Source of the DNA: Ophthalmolycus amberensis
Lineage: Eukaryota; Chordata; Actinopteri; Perciformes; Zoarcidae
Direction: 5' to 3'
NCBI GenBank assembly: GCA_024529925.1
Contig: JAFEUB010000735.1
Coordinates: forward strand, 1,054,001-1,118,000
Length of the DNA: 64,000 bases
A program made the position numbers and the translations under genes. The notes beneath the pieces were generated by a model. It was given only the letters and a program-made list of their open reading frames with translations, ran no database searches and was not told the DNA's origin. This document shows, one piece after another, positions 1 through 13,059 of this stretch (within the stretch, counting starts at the first letter, position 1; every line of letters begins with the position of its first letter).

Positions 1-1702
1 ACGGTAGCGAAATGCACTCTGAAGAAGCGCAGTGATTAGAGGGACTTTGCTGTCCCATCGACAAATTTACCAGTCATCCCCAAAATTAAACCCGGGGTCA
101 TGAAGTCATTTTGAAGTCATGAAGTCATGAAGGAGGCAGGTGTGTGGACTTTTTTTTTTAACCTTGCCCACTTTAGCCTGTAACATCAACTGGCATCTCC
201 CCCAATTAGTGTTAGGTCATACCGTGATAATAGTGGGTTACATAATTAGAGTGGGTACCTCCCTGTCACTACTGACACATGGAGGCTTTGTGGGGGAGCA
301 GTCACATGAGGCAGAGATGGAGAATCTACAAGACCTTGGTTTCCGGAAACCTCAATTAACCTAAATGATTAGCTGTAGCCATGTAGCGCACCTCAGTAGC
401 TTGACATTTCTCAACCAAGCTAATATAAGCACAGTGACTTCATTCTATCCTGTTGTACTTCATCACTGTCCTTTTCCTGGGAGGTCTTTCTTGTCTTATT
501 GACCGAAAATGACAATGTTTGGAGTATCAGAGCCACCCTTTTTCCATTTAGCACAAAAGTGCTGATGCTAATTTGGTGGTTGCATAATGAGTTTTACATG
601 TATTTGATTAATAGGGTGTAGGGTGGCGGTACAGCAACAGAGGCTACTGTGGTATGTGGTTTAACTTCACCTTCTGTTAAATACTAATTGATTCCAATGC
701 ATTTTTAATCACTTGCTAATTGGCGATTACACTTTTAAAACATGCCCTGTTGCTGCTGTGGCAGAATCACAGGGTTGTTGAGTGTGAAGATGGAGTTTAA
801 AGGGCATAGTCTTCTTTGCATCCACAACTAAATGTCACAGTTGTCTGTTAATGTGTCAACCAAATCAAACATGCACAGTGGTCGAGGGGTTCTCAGTGAC
901 AGGTGACCTTGGTGGCGTGATGGAAGACTGGGCTGGTATTTGAGCCCTCTGATCTTCGAGTGGGAAACCCTGTCTGGTCCTGTCTAGAGATGTGTGCCCA
1001 ACCAATTAGACACGAGATGGCAGTGACACTCGCACCCCACTTATCAAAACAGTCTTCAAGTGTGTTCATGAATCCAAATTAAATATGCTTCTTTGCTTCA
1101 AACATGCAGACAGGGACATGTGAAATTCAGCCTGTGTTGTTTATATCTAGGTCAACATGTATAATGATTGTTGCAGAGGTCAAAAAAAGGTTCTACAGCA
1201 AGTATTACTCTTTCAAGACAGAAAACCTAACAACAAAAAAAATCAACCGTGACCCTTCTTACTCGTCTTCGCACTTTGTCAAGTTTGCATAATATTCAGA
1301 AAAACTCTATTCATTGTATTATCTCTTGTTTTCTATTCTTCCCTTACCCCCCAGTTACCCCGTCCTGGACAGTCATTGGACGACTGGCGGAGGGCCCGGA
1401 CACCTGGTTGGGTCGTCTGCGAGGCATCTGACCTCCCATACACAAAGCTGCCCCCCTCCTACATCTATTACTGGGCCCCACAGTGTTCCATAATGTTCTG
1501 AGTAGTCAAGCATATAAATAAAGGTGAAGCGAAATGACTGCCTCTGTCTTGACAGAAGTGCTGAACCACAAAGAACACCTTGAAGGGCATGTTCACTGTC
1601 AATAGAGTTCTGTGTAAGCCCCTTCAATTAACATAAAAGTTAACAGCTCCCCAGTTAGCCGCTATATAACCCTGGCGCTGTCTTCCCTCACCCATTCGCT
1701 AT
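1..1702. other. Noncoding stretch, no gene seen
   Basis: No open frame here has coding character; the longest frames are under 85 codons and match nothing I recognise. The sequence is mixed and mostly unique. A compact AT-rich patch at about 684-730 has three homeodomain-type cores (CTAATTG, TTAATC, CTAATTGG) close together and could be regulatory. A short GAAGTCAT repeat lies at 101-128. Confidence 0.6.
101..128. repeat. Short GAAGTCAT direct repeat
   Basis: Three near-adjacent copies of GAAGTCAT occur here, the first two separated by a few T-rich bases and the last two adjacent. It is a minor local duplication with no evident function. Confidence 0.6.
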
Positions 1703-1721
1703 CCCCCCCCCCCCCCCCCCC
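1703..1721 (+). repeat. Poly(C) tract, 19 C
   Basis: An uninterrupted run of 19 C follows a pyrimidine-rich lead-in. It is one of 21 C or G runs of at least 10 bases in this window. Its length is probably uncertain in the assembly because such runs are prone to slippage. Confidence 0.9.
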
Positions 1722-1834
1722 TTTCAGTGTTGGCTTCCGTCATGCAGTCTAGCCGCCGAAGAGGCAGTAAACAACATCTCACCATGTACTTGCGCAGAGG
1801 CGGTTACAAACACGCATACGCATAATGATATTCT

Positions 1835-1959
1835 ACACACACACACACACACACACACAGTCTCACATTCACACACAAGAAATTCAAACACACACTAGTG
1901 AAGCTTCCGCAAATTACAAACCCAAAGAGGCTGTGCTCACACACACACACACACACACA
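1835..1959 (+). repeat. Compound (CA)n microsatellite
   Basis: Two (CA)n tracts, about 1835-1859 and 1938-1959, flank some 80 bases of less regular CA-rich sequence. The cysteine/valine-rich open frame on the minus strand here is a product of the repeat and not a gene. Confidence 0.9.
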
Positions 1960-3707
1960 AGAATGCACACACTCAAATTTGAAAAATCCCATTTACTGTG
2001 ATGCTACGTGACTGAACTTTGCCAGCGTAGCGTAGCTTACCCCTCTCTCCCAGGCCCATGGTAATGCTGCATGAGATTTGTGATGCAGTGGGGAGATGCA
2101 TATGGAAGGCCTGTGCTCAGATCTCTCGGTCATGCACCCCATTAGGTCCTGCTGTTGATGCTGTTGCTATCAAAGCTGAAGTAAACTGCTCAGCAGTCGG
2201 CTGTATGCCGAAGCACAGAGACAGGCTAGCGGTCACACTATTGCGAGGATGGGCCTATCTATCTTGTAATTATGGTGTGTGAGTAGGCTACAGGGAGGTA
2301 ACTTCAGGCTCACAAACAGCAAAGTGTTCTGGTGTATGATCAGCCTGATTTGGTGTACCTTTGCTGTGTACATACATAGCATGATATACTGGGTGATTTA
2401 AAACTAGCGGTGCATTCCTTATAGGATTTCAACTACGGTGAAGAATTTCATCATGCAGATTCTCTGACTTTGTAGACTGAAAACCAATCTGAAGAGGATA
2501 AATTGCCCTAAAGACAAACAGAATGATGAAAATGCCCAGAATGAATGGGCTGAAAGATTAAACCCTCTGTGTTGAATAGCTCCTAATGTGTTTGGGTTTT
2601 GAGATAACATGCAGTAAATACCCGCATTCTTCTCCTCATCACAAAAATCCAAAGGCAGCTTTCACATTTGCTTCCCATCACTGGTGATTCCTGGGGAGGC
2701 GTTGTTTGTGCGGCACATAACAGTGCCGCTCTGTTGTAATTGTCTAGGTTTTGCAAAGGGCCACTCATCTTCCCTTTCCCTGCCAACACACATGCATATT
2801 CGTGGAGGTGAAACTAACATGCTTAGTTGTTGTTTTCCTCCTTTACCATTCTTCAGGGAGACTTAGTTCTGGTGTGGATTTGCTCCCATCGCGCCGGCAG
2901 CGATGTGCCTGTGTCTCTGGGAGGGATGGCATCAGCTGGCATCGGGTGGCAGCAATTCAAACATGGTTCCTTTTTTTTCTGTAGGCGCTCCTGTTCAGGC
3001 AAAGTAGATCGCTGGGGGAGGTTGCTATCTACCTCCCTTCCTTTATTTCTTCTTCCTTTTAAAACATGTTCTTTAATTCCATTATTTACCCCCACCCTGT
3101 GTCTGCGCCTCATCCCCGCACAAACATCGTTCTGCTGGCTACACTCCGGGATAGCCGACTCAATGGTTTCTCTTCAGCGATGTGCGGCCGGATAAAATTT
3201 AAGAAAGTCTTTGTAAAACAAACAAACATCAGACCGAAATGTGCGATCGAAGATTATAGGAGTGAAAAGGAGATGCGAAAGAGGATAGCAAAGAAAGACA
3301 GTCTCCAGCCGCGGTCAAAAGAGACTAAGAGGTGTCTGTGAGTGACAAAAGGTTGCTCATCCTATTGCCACCCCGGCCTTATCCCTTTAGCGTAGCACGC
3401 TGCTCTTAGGTTTGCAGAAAGACTCCGGCGTGAAATTCTGCTGAGCATGGTTGGGAGCCGCAGAACATGGAACACGGATGAGCTGGGATTAGGGAGGCCC
3501 AAAGCCCTCCCTTCATCTGCGCTGTGTAGGGCGCCTGTGATCTGGATGGTGCTCAGTGGGCGACACATGCCTGTCAATGTCCACTGCCCGCACACACAAG
3601 GGCTCCAGGGCTCGCGCGCAGTGATGTGGCCACACGCCACCTCAACAAATCCCCACAGTGACGCTCATCTACACTCCTCTGTCCGGTCAAGCTCCCCCCT
3701 CCTTGCG
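1960..3707. other. Noncoding stretch, no gene seen
   Basis: Several overlapping open frames of 60-122 codons exist on both strands around 2.6-3.3 kb, but they overlap one another, lack recognisable domains and look like chance frames in a balanced-composition region. No repeat family is recognised. Confidence 0.5.
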
Positions 3708-3719
3708 CCCCCCCCCCCC
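3708..3719 (+). repeat. Poly(C) tract, 12 C
   Basis: A run of 12 C within a pyrimidine-rich context. The surrounding overlapping open frames on both strands show no domain and are treated as chance. Confidence 0.85.
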
Positions 3720-5064
3720 TTACATAGTGTTTGGATGCTTGCCTGTGTGTCCACGTCAGGCTCGATCCGACACAAAATGATATAGCACGGGTGCATGGCC
3801 GTGAATTCATTGTCTGAGCTCAGTCTTTGTGCATCCATCTGTGTGCACTGATGACCGTGCGTGTCAAGGGCCCATATGCCGTCCTCCTGTCTCCTCTTTT
3901 TTTTTGTCCCGTCCTTAAGGCCGACCATACTTGCACACGCTTTTCATCCGCAGTCAATACCTATTGAGCTCTTCTTGAAAGGGAAATGACAGCTAGTTCA
4001 TAAGTTCCAAGGCTGATCGATAAGTACCTGCACCAGCTAAACTCAATCCCGAATCACTCGTCTCTCCAAGAAAGTCATTCCCCCAGAAGCACCTTTTTCA
4101 AGTGCAGCGTACCTGATTGAAAAGAAAGCCGTAATATATGTGGAAAATGTTTGACGTAAACGTTACTAGAAGCTGTGAAGTGTGTTCTCTAGGATTATGA
4201 ATGACACAGTAAGTGCTTCAAAACAAGGAAAGCTGTTATATATATACTTGACCTTTAAGCAGGCGATACACAAGTGGTTATTGCGCAGGTGTTTTGCAGA
4301 ATTTCCAATCTAATTAAGAACGTAAAGTGTGTGCATACTGTGATTTATATGGTGTAAATTTGTGCCTGGATTTTCATTTTCATAAGCATCATGCATTGGC
4401 GAGGGTTTATGTTGGACTGGTGCATGTATTTTTTCAGTAAGTGTGAAAACAACAAGGAACAACCGCACTTTACACAGCGTCGACTTATCAGCTGAACTCA
4501 GGTGAAGTCTTTGATGACGTGGATGAAGGGGAGGCAGTTAAAAGGGATTTTTAGGTATTGAGTCCAAAACTGAGCTATTGATTCTAAATATGTGGTCAGT
4601 TGCTTTTAAAAGTGTTTGCACCCATTTTTTTCTATGCTTCATGTGTGATAGTGTGCATCCCTGTTTCCTGCACTGTGCTTGCATGTGGCTGCTAATGGCT
4701 CGGCATCTCAGAGGTGAGGTGAAGCCACAACAAAGCCTGCAGCCCTCAAAAAAAACCACACACACACACTCGCACACACTCGTCCCCTGAGCCCAGGGAT
4801 GTCGACGCAGAAGACAGAGGAGTCTTTGAGCGCCAAACTAGCTAGAAAGCTCAGGGCCCGGGAGCTAAGGAGAGGAAGAAAAACGAAGGCGGAGGGTTTG
4901 GAATAAATGACAAATATCTTTGCTTACTTTTTCAAACATGAGAAAGAAATGAAAAAAAAACCCGACTCTTCCCTTGCGGAGCTTTAAATGCTGAACTTTG
5001 TCGAGGTCCGGTTACGACCGGCCAGCAGGCAGCTGTGGCTCCAACACTTCGCTCTGTATCTCAG
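3720..5064. other. Noncoding stretch, no gene seen
   Basis: Unique-looking sequence with no supported gene. A short CA/CT-rich patch lies at about 4757-4785. The 4100-4500 part is AT-rich with scattered short motifs; nothing stands out as a repeat or a conserved motif cluster. Confidence 0.5.
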
Positions 5065-5715
5065 ACTCTCTCTCTCTCTCTCTTTCTGATGCTTTCTCCC
5101 TCGACCTCCCGTTCAAAGCAAAGTTGGCTCCTTATTTATGTGCAAATTTGCTCTTAGGCCCTACGAGGGTGGCGCGCATGCTGAATCTCTTCCTTTCTGG
5201 GCTTTAGCAGATTATCCCGCTGCTCCCTTTGGTCCCCGTCGCCCTAAGCCCAGCTGCCCCGACCTTTTGTCATTGAGACTTTCTCTTCTCGCCTTGGTGT
5301 CTTTCTTCACCTCCCACCCCCCCTCCCTCCCTCTCTCCCCCTTCCACCATCACAACGTACACTTCCCCCCCATGCCGCAAGGCCCGAACTCTCCTATCCC
5401 GCTCTAGACGCCACAGCCGTCACTCTCCCCCTCCTCCTCCTCCATCTTGTCCCTTGCCTCTCCCCTCCGTCTTCTGCCTCCCTCCTTCACTCCCTCTCAA
5501 AGGGCCATTATATCGCTCTCTTCATGGACAAAGGACCCTGGAGAGACAGAAGGAGAGGGAGGGAGGGAGAGAGAGAGAGCAGGAACAGGAACATGGCTGG
5601 TGCTTTGCTGCTCTCTCGTTCCTAATCGATGAAAGTGGCCCACGTGGAGCTCTGAAGGCTAATCGATACTCTTTTTTCACCCCCTTTTTTTTCCTCCCTA
5701 TCTTTTTTTCTTGAC
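5065..5715 (+). repeat. Pyrimidine-rich block with (CT)n and (GGGA)/(GA) patches
   Basis: A (CT)n tract at 5065-5083 opens a stretch dominated by C and T on the plus strand to about 5530. A purine patch follows at 5545-5582 and T-rich sequence at 5670-5712. Long homopurine/homopyrimidine DNA of this kind can adopt unusual structure. The open frames it creates are serine/leucine/proline-rich and are not genes. Confidence 0.75.
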
Positions 5716-5763
5716 CGTCCGTTTTGTTGCTGACTCTGACAAAATGCTATGGCAGAGCAGTAT

Positions 5764-5884
5764 AAGTGTGTGTGTGGGGGGGGGGGGGGGGATGTATTTG
5801 GAAGGGACACCCCCTGATCACTTCTCTCTGGGGGGTTCCAGAGGATTGGTGTGTTTTTGTAGGTGTGTGTGTGTGTGTGTGTGT
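5764..5884 (+). repeat. (GT)n / poly(G16) / (GT)n cluster
   Basis: A short (GT)n runs directly into 16 consecutive G (5776-5791), and a second (GT)n lies at 5863-5884. The 161-residue minus-strand open frame across this region is built from histidine/threonine and proline repeats and is an artefact. Confidence 0.9.
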
Positions 5885-7010
5885 CCGCCCTGTGCAGTAC
5901 AAGTTTGTGTGCGTCGGGAGGGGTGAGTTGTAGAACGGTGCTTGGAAAAGCCGAGCTGACGAAAAATAGAGAATGAAATCGACAATGTGACCTCCTCCGA
6001 CCCCATCTGTATCCCCACACCAGCCTCCTCTCCCGTCCCGCCCGCCCGACACATTTGCCACCTTGCCTCTTACCGTTGCCTCCCTGCCGGGTTAGGTTGC
6101 TGAGCAAACAGAAGGCAAAGAGTCGACTCTTCCTCTTGCCTCAGCTCGCCGTATGGGCACATGGAAGGATTTGGGAGGCTTCAGCCTGCTAAGCCACTTC
6201 ATTGTATTCTTCTCCAGCTTCCCTCTCTCATCCTCTCCCCTCTCTCTGTCTTTTGCTGTTCTCACACTGTCTTCGTCTGGGCTCTGTCTAGTCCGCATAA
6301 ATATCAAAGCGGTGTCATAGAAAGACTGCACATCTGCTTGACATTTAAAAAAGTAGATTTTTACAGTTTTGCTGCCTTTAGACAGTGCAGATGGACAAAA
6401 GGTTTAATGCTGAGAGAATATGTGAGATGGATGTATCCATTCGTAAACAACAGAAAAAGCCTGTTAAATGTTTTGTTGGAGCTTAACAACACATGCAGGT
6501 TGTTTTCTATGCTATTTGTGTTTCATTAGACGCCCACAGTGCAAAAGACAATATAAAGTTGTAAAGTAAGCATAGCCTTAAAAAGAGCCTCGTGGTGCTT
6601 CCATAACTACATCGAAACAGCCAGTAGTTTCAGGTTCTTTGTATTCCTGTACGTCCTTCTGGTTACTTACACTCACACACACACACAAAACATTCACTGA
6701 GATATAAACAAGACAAACTTAGCTCAGTGTGTGACAACACGCCTAGCAGCTTGAAGGATAACAGCATCGTTTTTGCCAGATGATGTAAAAAAAACCTCGA
6801 CTATCAATTATTGTAATCAAGCGTTCAATTATTGGTGTCATAGAATAATTGTTTTTTCATTTCACAATCATTTCTCTCCAAGGTTTTTAATCTTTTCTAT
6901 TTTGTAATACACCGTAAACTAAGGTCTTAGATGAATTGGATTATTGGATTAAAATTAAACGAGGTAAAATGGATTTAGACAGAGGAAACATGAGTCCTGA
7001 GTTTCTCTCT

Positions 7011-7013
<3 letters not shown>
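5885..7013. other. Noncoding stretch, no gene seen
   Basis: Mixed sequence turning AT-rich after 6300. TCAATTATTG occurs twice about 24 bases apart near 6804-6840. No coding or RNA gene can be supported. A short CA patch lies at about 6673-6687. Confidence 0.5.
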
Positions 7014-7047
<34 letters not shown>

Positions 7048-7161
7048 ACACACACATACATACACCACATATATAACACCGCACCTCCAGGACCTTGTTC
7101 CTCCCTCCTCATTGCTTCACACACCTGTCTAACTGGATATTTAACAGTTTCCCCCCCCCCC
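7014..7161 (+). repeat. (CA)n microsatellite and poly(C)
   Basis: A 50-base (CA)n tract with a few T interruptions (7014-7063) is followed by an 11-base C run at 7151-7161. Confidence 0.9.
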
Positions 7162-7379
7162 TTCCACCACCAGCAGAGAGAAACAATTACGCTCAACTCT
7201 GCCACTGAAATGACAATGCGACATCCTCTTCACTTTACACCACCCGACTGTTAACCGTATGTGGTAATTACCTTTCTGCGGCATCTTCACAGTCACTTTA
7301 TTAGTCTCCTAAGAAGGCTTTTTAAAATATAAATAGCAGCCAATGAAATGGCAATTAACCTTGCAAATAGGTACAAATG

Positions 7380-7855
7380 ACTGTCCAGGAGACAAGAGTA
7401 TTGACGGGGACTGTCACAGCGAGGGAGGGAGTAAAAGAGAGGAGAGATGGGGATAAAGATGGGGGGGGGGGGGAGGGAGCAGAAAGAGAGACATCCAGGG
7501 AGCGGTGGGAGATGATGCAGCCCGAAGGCAAACCGCTCCCACGGGCCATTGTTTGTTGTGTCTGCTCCGGACCATTGTTTCGGTCCCTATTAACCTCTTG
7601 GCCCGCCGTGCGAGAGCGGGAAAGGATGGGCGGATTCAAAATGACAGACATTGCCCAGTGACATGGGAGGTGAGGAGTGGTTTTAACAGGGGCTTAGGGG
7701 CAGGGGGGACCCTCGCTGTCTGGCTGGAGGAGGAGGAGGAGGAGGGGGGGGGGGCTGCACGGTCTGTGTTTATACGTGAGAGAGGTGGCGGGAGTGTGTC
7801 TGTGTGTGTGTTTGGATGGGAGGGGGGAATGTCTCGCTGACCAGAAGGGGGAGGA
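7380..7855 (+). repeat. G-rich block with poly(G) and (GGA)n
   Basis: This block contains 13 G at 7461-7473, a (GGA)n stretch at about 7725-7743 running into 11 G at 7744-7754, and a short GT-rich patch near 7796-7812. Frames through it on both strands are glycine/glutamate- or proline/serine-rich and are not considered genes. Confidence 0.8.
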
Positions 7856-9938
7856 GTTGGCCAGCCCGAGCCCAGTAATGTGATCTCTGTCGCTGTCTGT
7901 GTGCGTCAGACAGACAGGACACTGATGCTCCTCCTGTCCTGGAGTGTGCTTACAAACTCCTACGATTTCACAATGTGCAATTTTACACTTGGCATGACAG
8001 TCTTTCACTCTGTCTACTTAACGTTGCTCTGCAAAGTTGTCAAAATGCTACATTTTAAGCATTTTGAAGATAAACTTCCTCAAGTATATTGTAGATTCGC
8101 TCCCGCCTCTTTTACATCCCCACATTTCTTACTGTTGTACTGATGTCAGAACATCCCTTGAAACTATGTCCATATTGGATGAATTTGGACCTCTGGATTT
8201 ATATCCAGTTCCTGCGTTCACTGCCAATGCAGGGAGTGGTGTGTGCTTTATGTGACGTGTATCAGGGTGGGGAATATTTGTGTCTGGCTTTTATGCACGA
8301 GACCATACGTTTTTTATGTCCTGACAGATTTTTTGACAGCCAACATTAAAAAGAACAAAACAAAGAGAGAAGTAGGAGATATCCAGTTTGTCATTAGTCA
8401 CAGAAACTGACTCCACTAACAGGCATTACCGACCAGCAAGGCTCCAAGGCTGTAATATCTAGAAACATTGGCTTTCATTTTTTTAAATGTTGAATCAACA
8501 TTTACAGCAAACATTGCAATTACTGTTGGCCTTTTTAGGCAAACATATAGTTTTACTAACAGTAACTATTATCTTTTCCCGATCTCGCCAAACCTTAAAT
8601 ATAATTTACTTACCACAACCATGAGCTTTACAATTTGAATATCCTTTTTCAAAATGTTGGCATTTGACATAAAGCAAGTTCCTGCATAGTATAGTGTTCC
8701 ATCGTGCTTTAACGTCGTTATTAATGTCTAAAAGACGATGATCAATGTGTGTTTTTTAACACATTACAACCAGTATATATATAAAGTATAACAATAGCAG
8801 TTGTTGGCGTGGCTTGGATATTACATAAAGTTTATACTTTCAAGCACGAGAAACTTATCCTGTGTAGCAACGCCCCCTCCCCCCCCCCCTCCCCTTCCTT
8901 TATCTCGTAGGTGACAACGTACAGACGCCTTTCCTTCCTCACAAAACCACCGTTCATTCTGGAATAGATGCGGCGCTGCGTGAGTCAGCGTGTCACATCA
9001 AGAAGTCGTCAGAACGTTGCCGCTTTACATGGAGACACACCATTTCCTGCAAACCAAGGACGCAATCTCTGCCTCCTCTTATGTGTCCTAGTATTTGTGA
9101 GAACAGGCGAGCTAACCCCTGTGAGCCTTACCTGTGCTCTAGTCAGGAGTGAAACGAAAACTCTTTGCCACACATTGAGAGCCAGTGGGAGGAAGAACCC
9201 TGAGAGGATGAACCGTGGGATTTAGAGTCCTGTGGGTAGGGCAGAATGCCAGATATTGTAGCTAAAAGTCCTGTGGATCAGATGAAGCTGTCAAGCAGGG
9301 CAGCGAGATGAGAGAGCCATGGGGAGAGGGAGCTCGGAGATGGAGGCCAGGCAGGGAAGCTCAGCGGATAGCAGAGACAGAGAGCTTAGGCTGAGGATCA
9401 GGGTTGTTTTACAGGAAACTGTCAAAGGTACGGAGAGAAAAGGGAGCCGAGATAGCGTGTGACGAGAGAATCAATGAGGTGAAGAAATGGAAAGTTTAAC
9501 TCAAAATAATTCCCACAAAGATCAGATTAAGAAACTAGGTTAAACTCAATTTGGACTTGGTCTATATTATGAGCGGGGCTCTCCAGTGTCACAGGAGCCT
9601 ACTGGGCTGGAACGGGCAGCGGAATCAGCTGCCATTTAAACCTAACTTCAACTGAAAACCATTTGAGTTAGGAGACATAAAGGGTCAGGCAGTGAAAATC
9701 TCAGAGTAGACTCGACAAGACATATGAGCAGTGTTTAACGTGTCGTTGTGTGTCTGGACTTCACTCGTCTGGGGAGCCTGGGAAAGTAGTGTTAAATTAC
9801 GCAGAAGGAGATAGCGGGACCCTGTCAGGACATGGCGTGGCGATGCGGAGAGGGCAGCGGATGGACGTGGCACTGCTTTGTGCCCCCCGGAGTGCCCTGT
9901 CAGGCCTCATGACCGCATTGTGCGACCACACACAGACG

Positions 9939-9946
<8 letters not shown>
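7856..9946. other. Noncoding stretch, no gene seen
   Basis: AT-rich unique sequence (7.9-8.85 kb), an 11-base C run at 8879-8889, then purine-rich sequence from 9.2 to 9.5 kb. No recognisable domain occurs in any open frame. Confidence 0.5.

Positions 9947-9987
<41 letters not shown>
9947..9987 (+). repeat. (CA)n microsatellite, about 20 units
   Basis: An uninterrupted CA tract of about 41 bases. The overlapping open frames on both strands read as threonine/histidine or cysteine/valine repeats and are products of it. Confidence 0.95.
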
Positions 9988-9989
<2 letters not shown>

Positions 9990-12900
9990 CAGGGAAAAGG
10001 AGAGATTAAAGGGCACGTGAGGGAAAGAGAACCGTGGACTCTATCTCCTTCCTCATTAACCTCTGGTGTTATGCACACGTTAGACCAATTCCGCTTTCTG
10101 CAATTTATTGTTTTTACTACTGCCTGACCTTTATAGAAATGACTTAGTATACTCAATATAATCTCCCACACAGACTCACAAGGTGAAAACAATACAAGCC
10201 ACATGCTGTCACAGCTGGTAAAAATAGATATTAGTTATTGGTAGTTATTTATTTATCAGCCAGTGAATCAGTTTTTACCATACAAGTGTTTAAGGTTTTT
10301 CTGATATGAATCACATTGATGTCTTGATAAGTCTGTCACCATATTCAAATGTGAATTACAACCATTTTGCAGCTGCCACTAAGTCCCCCACTGAAAGTCC
10401 ATGTACAGCCCCACACTCAGCATATTGATCAGCAACGCATTGATCATAGCCTGGCAAACTGTTGCACTACTGAGTAAACCAGCAAAAAGCATTTACATGC
10501 ATTCAAAGTGTCAGCTGTCTCAACATAAAGCGGGCGTTTTCTTCTCATTCAGCTCGCGGTGAAAGCATCAATCGAGTCATTCAAACGCAGGCCATTGATC
10601 ACATCTGGTTCAGTCGAGTGATGAGGAACTGACTCTGGATCTTTTTCGTCGACACCTTTTTTTTATTTTCCAAATGAGATTGCTGTCTTAAAATGTGTGC
10701 CTGCTTTCTACACAAAGCTGACACCCGCTGTGGTTTGTTCACGTCCAACTTTCAGGACTTGTCGGTTGTAATATTAACTGAAAAGACGACCAGCTTCACA
10801 TCATCCTGATTATTCGTTTGTTTCCCCATATTTTCTGACAGCATAATTGTTAAGTACTATAAGATGCTAGCTGAACCCCAGAACTACATTTAAGTAAATA
10901 CAGCCAGTTTGGTCAGATAGGATGCTGTCCGGTGCTCATAAGTTAGATGTATAGGACTGTATAACAAGTGTTGCTGTTTTTTAGATAATGGTCCCCACAG
11001 AAAGTATTATCATGCTGTATTGAGACATTTAATATGTACATGGCCTTGCACCCTTTCTGTTGTTATCTTCTCTCTGTATCCGCGGATTCTGTCGAACCGG
11101 CTTTGTCTGCTTCAAGGTGCAAGAGAATGCCATTCAACCCTCAGTCTGACTCTCTATTGTGCTGTGTGGCTCTAAAACCTTGATATGAACAGTGTGTGGT
11201 TAGCTGACAGACATGGAGTAGGTGAATGTCTTCATCTGGCATGTGTGCAGCCTGCCTGTCGAACGGGGTGTTGGCAAAAACGGCACAGAAGTGGAACATT
11301 TCTTTGATGGCTGCGGTGTGGAGCCAATTGCATTTTGGCATTCAGCATATTCCGTGACACTTCGGGGGTTACAAATCGGATTAATAAACGCTTAATTACT
11401 TTAAAAGGAAATTCCTCTAGCTCTAATCGAATATTAATCACTGCTTAACGTTGTCTTTTAGTCACACTTAATTACCATGCTTTTCTGCATATTTGCCTCT
11501 TTTTGCTGGGGTGTGCACAGATAAAAGAGTTAGTGTTCTGCATGGCTGAATCACTGCCTTTATTTCTAATATGCTTGATTGTCTTCTTTATCCATCTATT
11601 TTTTCCTCCATCAAAACCCTGTTTCATGGCGGATCGGTCCGACCTTGAATGCGTATCTCCTGCAATACTATACATTGAAGCAATTTTCAAAAATATAGGA
11701 AAAAAAATATATCTCTCTTGTGAATTAACACACGGTGGATGCTGAACTGTACTTCAAGGTTTTGAAGAAGATACATCTAACATTTATTGTTAGATTTACA
11801 AGGTAAGGTTCACTCTCACTCCCACTACCCATCCATTACCTGTGGCTATCCAAAGAGACGGACGTTTTTGCCAACCTATCCCATCTGGAAGCTGAGGCAT
11901 TTGTCTCCAGGGCACTGACTGACCACACAAACGAAGCTTCGCTGTGTCCAACCCGAATATCCCCTGACATGTCGCTCCGGCGCCTAGAGAGTATAATTCA
12001 ACCTGATTGGCTAGCTCTGCTGGAAGGCATGATTCTGGCCTGTCCAGCACCGTACATCACTGTGGCCCAGGGGCATCGTGGGAATGGGGGAGGAGCATGT
12101 TATCCTGGCCCAGTTAACACCGGTGACTTAGATGAAGGAAAAAACTATTGGTTGAAAAGAAAACTATATGGTTTTTGGGTGAAAAATCCTCCTGTACCAA
12201 CATATTCTACTTGTCATTCATTTGGAGATTTTCCTCTCTCATGTTTGTTGCTGTCTGGACACTTTCTTCTGTCTTGCTCCCGAGCTCGTTATGCACACAT
12301 ACACATACGTGCAAACGGTGTGCGCTCTAGCATGTGCTCCTCTTTTGTTTCCCGATTGTGACAAAAAGTGCTATGGGCCAAACTGGGCAGCGCGAGGGAT
12401 GCTTAGCCCGATTCTGTCTCTCTCAGTGCCCTCGGATGCCCCGCAGGCTTGAGAATATGGCCTGGGAGACTTCGCCATGTGCCCTGCTTCCATCGCGTAT
12501 AACCAGTCCACTCCCTCACCACTGCAAAACTACGTTACTCTGTCCGTCATAGTACAAATACATCAATTAAATGCTTTATGGTTTTGCTAATGGTCTCCAA
12601 CGTTTGAGCTCCAGTGAAGTTTTTCTTGAGCAATGAATGAATTGCCAGTGAACCAGGAATCCTGTTATTTCACTGAAGCTCGTATTATTATGTTTTGCTC
12701 TCACTGTATTACTCCTTCAAATTGGGTTGCATACTAACATCTTTTGTGCACTATTTCGAATATGAGTCATCCAACCAGCAAATGTAAGCAAAGTAATATT
12801 CCTCAGTGTGAAGAATTAGCTGTTTTTTGTTTTATTATTGCTTTTAAAACAAAGCATTATGAAACCTCCCCTGTCTCTGATATCCGTAAAAAGAGAAGGA

Positions 12901-13039
12901 CAGGCACAGAGCGCTGCGGGAAAGTACTGTAGTTCCTTTTGCCACATCCTGGCATGATGCATCCACTGGTAGGTATTGCCAGCTGGTTCTCCTTCCTTCC
13001 TGCAGAGAGTAGGAGTACCTATCCTCACTGTGATAGCAG
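9988..13039. other. Noncoding stretch, no gene seen
   Basis: About 3 kb of mostly unique sequence. The nonamer CATTGATCA recurs near 10438 and 10592. AT-rich patches around 10.2, 10.8 and 11.4 kb are typical of intergenic or intronic fish DNA. The 130-codon frame at 11969-12361 has no recognisable domain and overlaps other frames, so no gene is called. Confidence 0.5.
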
Positions 13040-13059
13040 CCCCCCCCCCCCCCCCCCCC
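13040..13059 (+). repeat. Poly(C) tract, 20 C
   Basis: Twenty consecutive C, the longest single-base C run in the window. It yields a polyproline or polyglycine open frame that is not a gene. Confidence 0.9.

Noticed and set aside
5622..6107. 161-codon minus-strand frame
   Set aside because: It is made largely of threonine/histidine and proline runs from GT and G repeats.
11969..12361. 130-codon plus-strand frame
   Set aside because: Overlapping frames on both strands and no recognisable motif; treated as chance.
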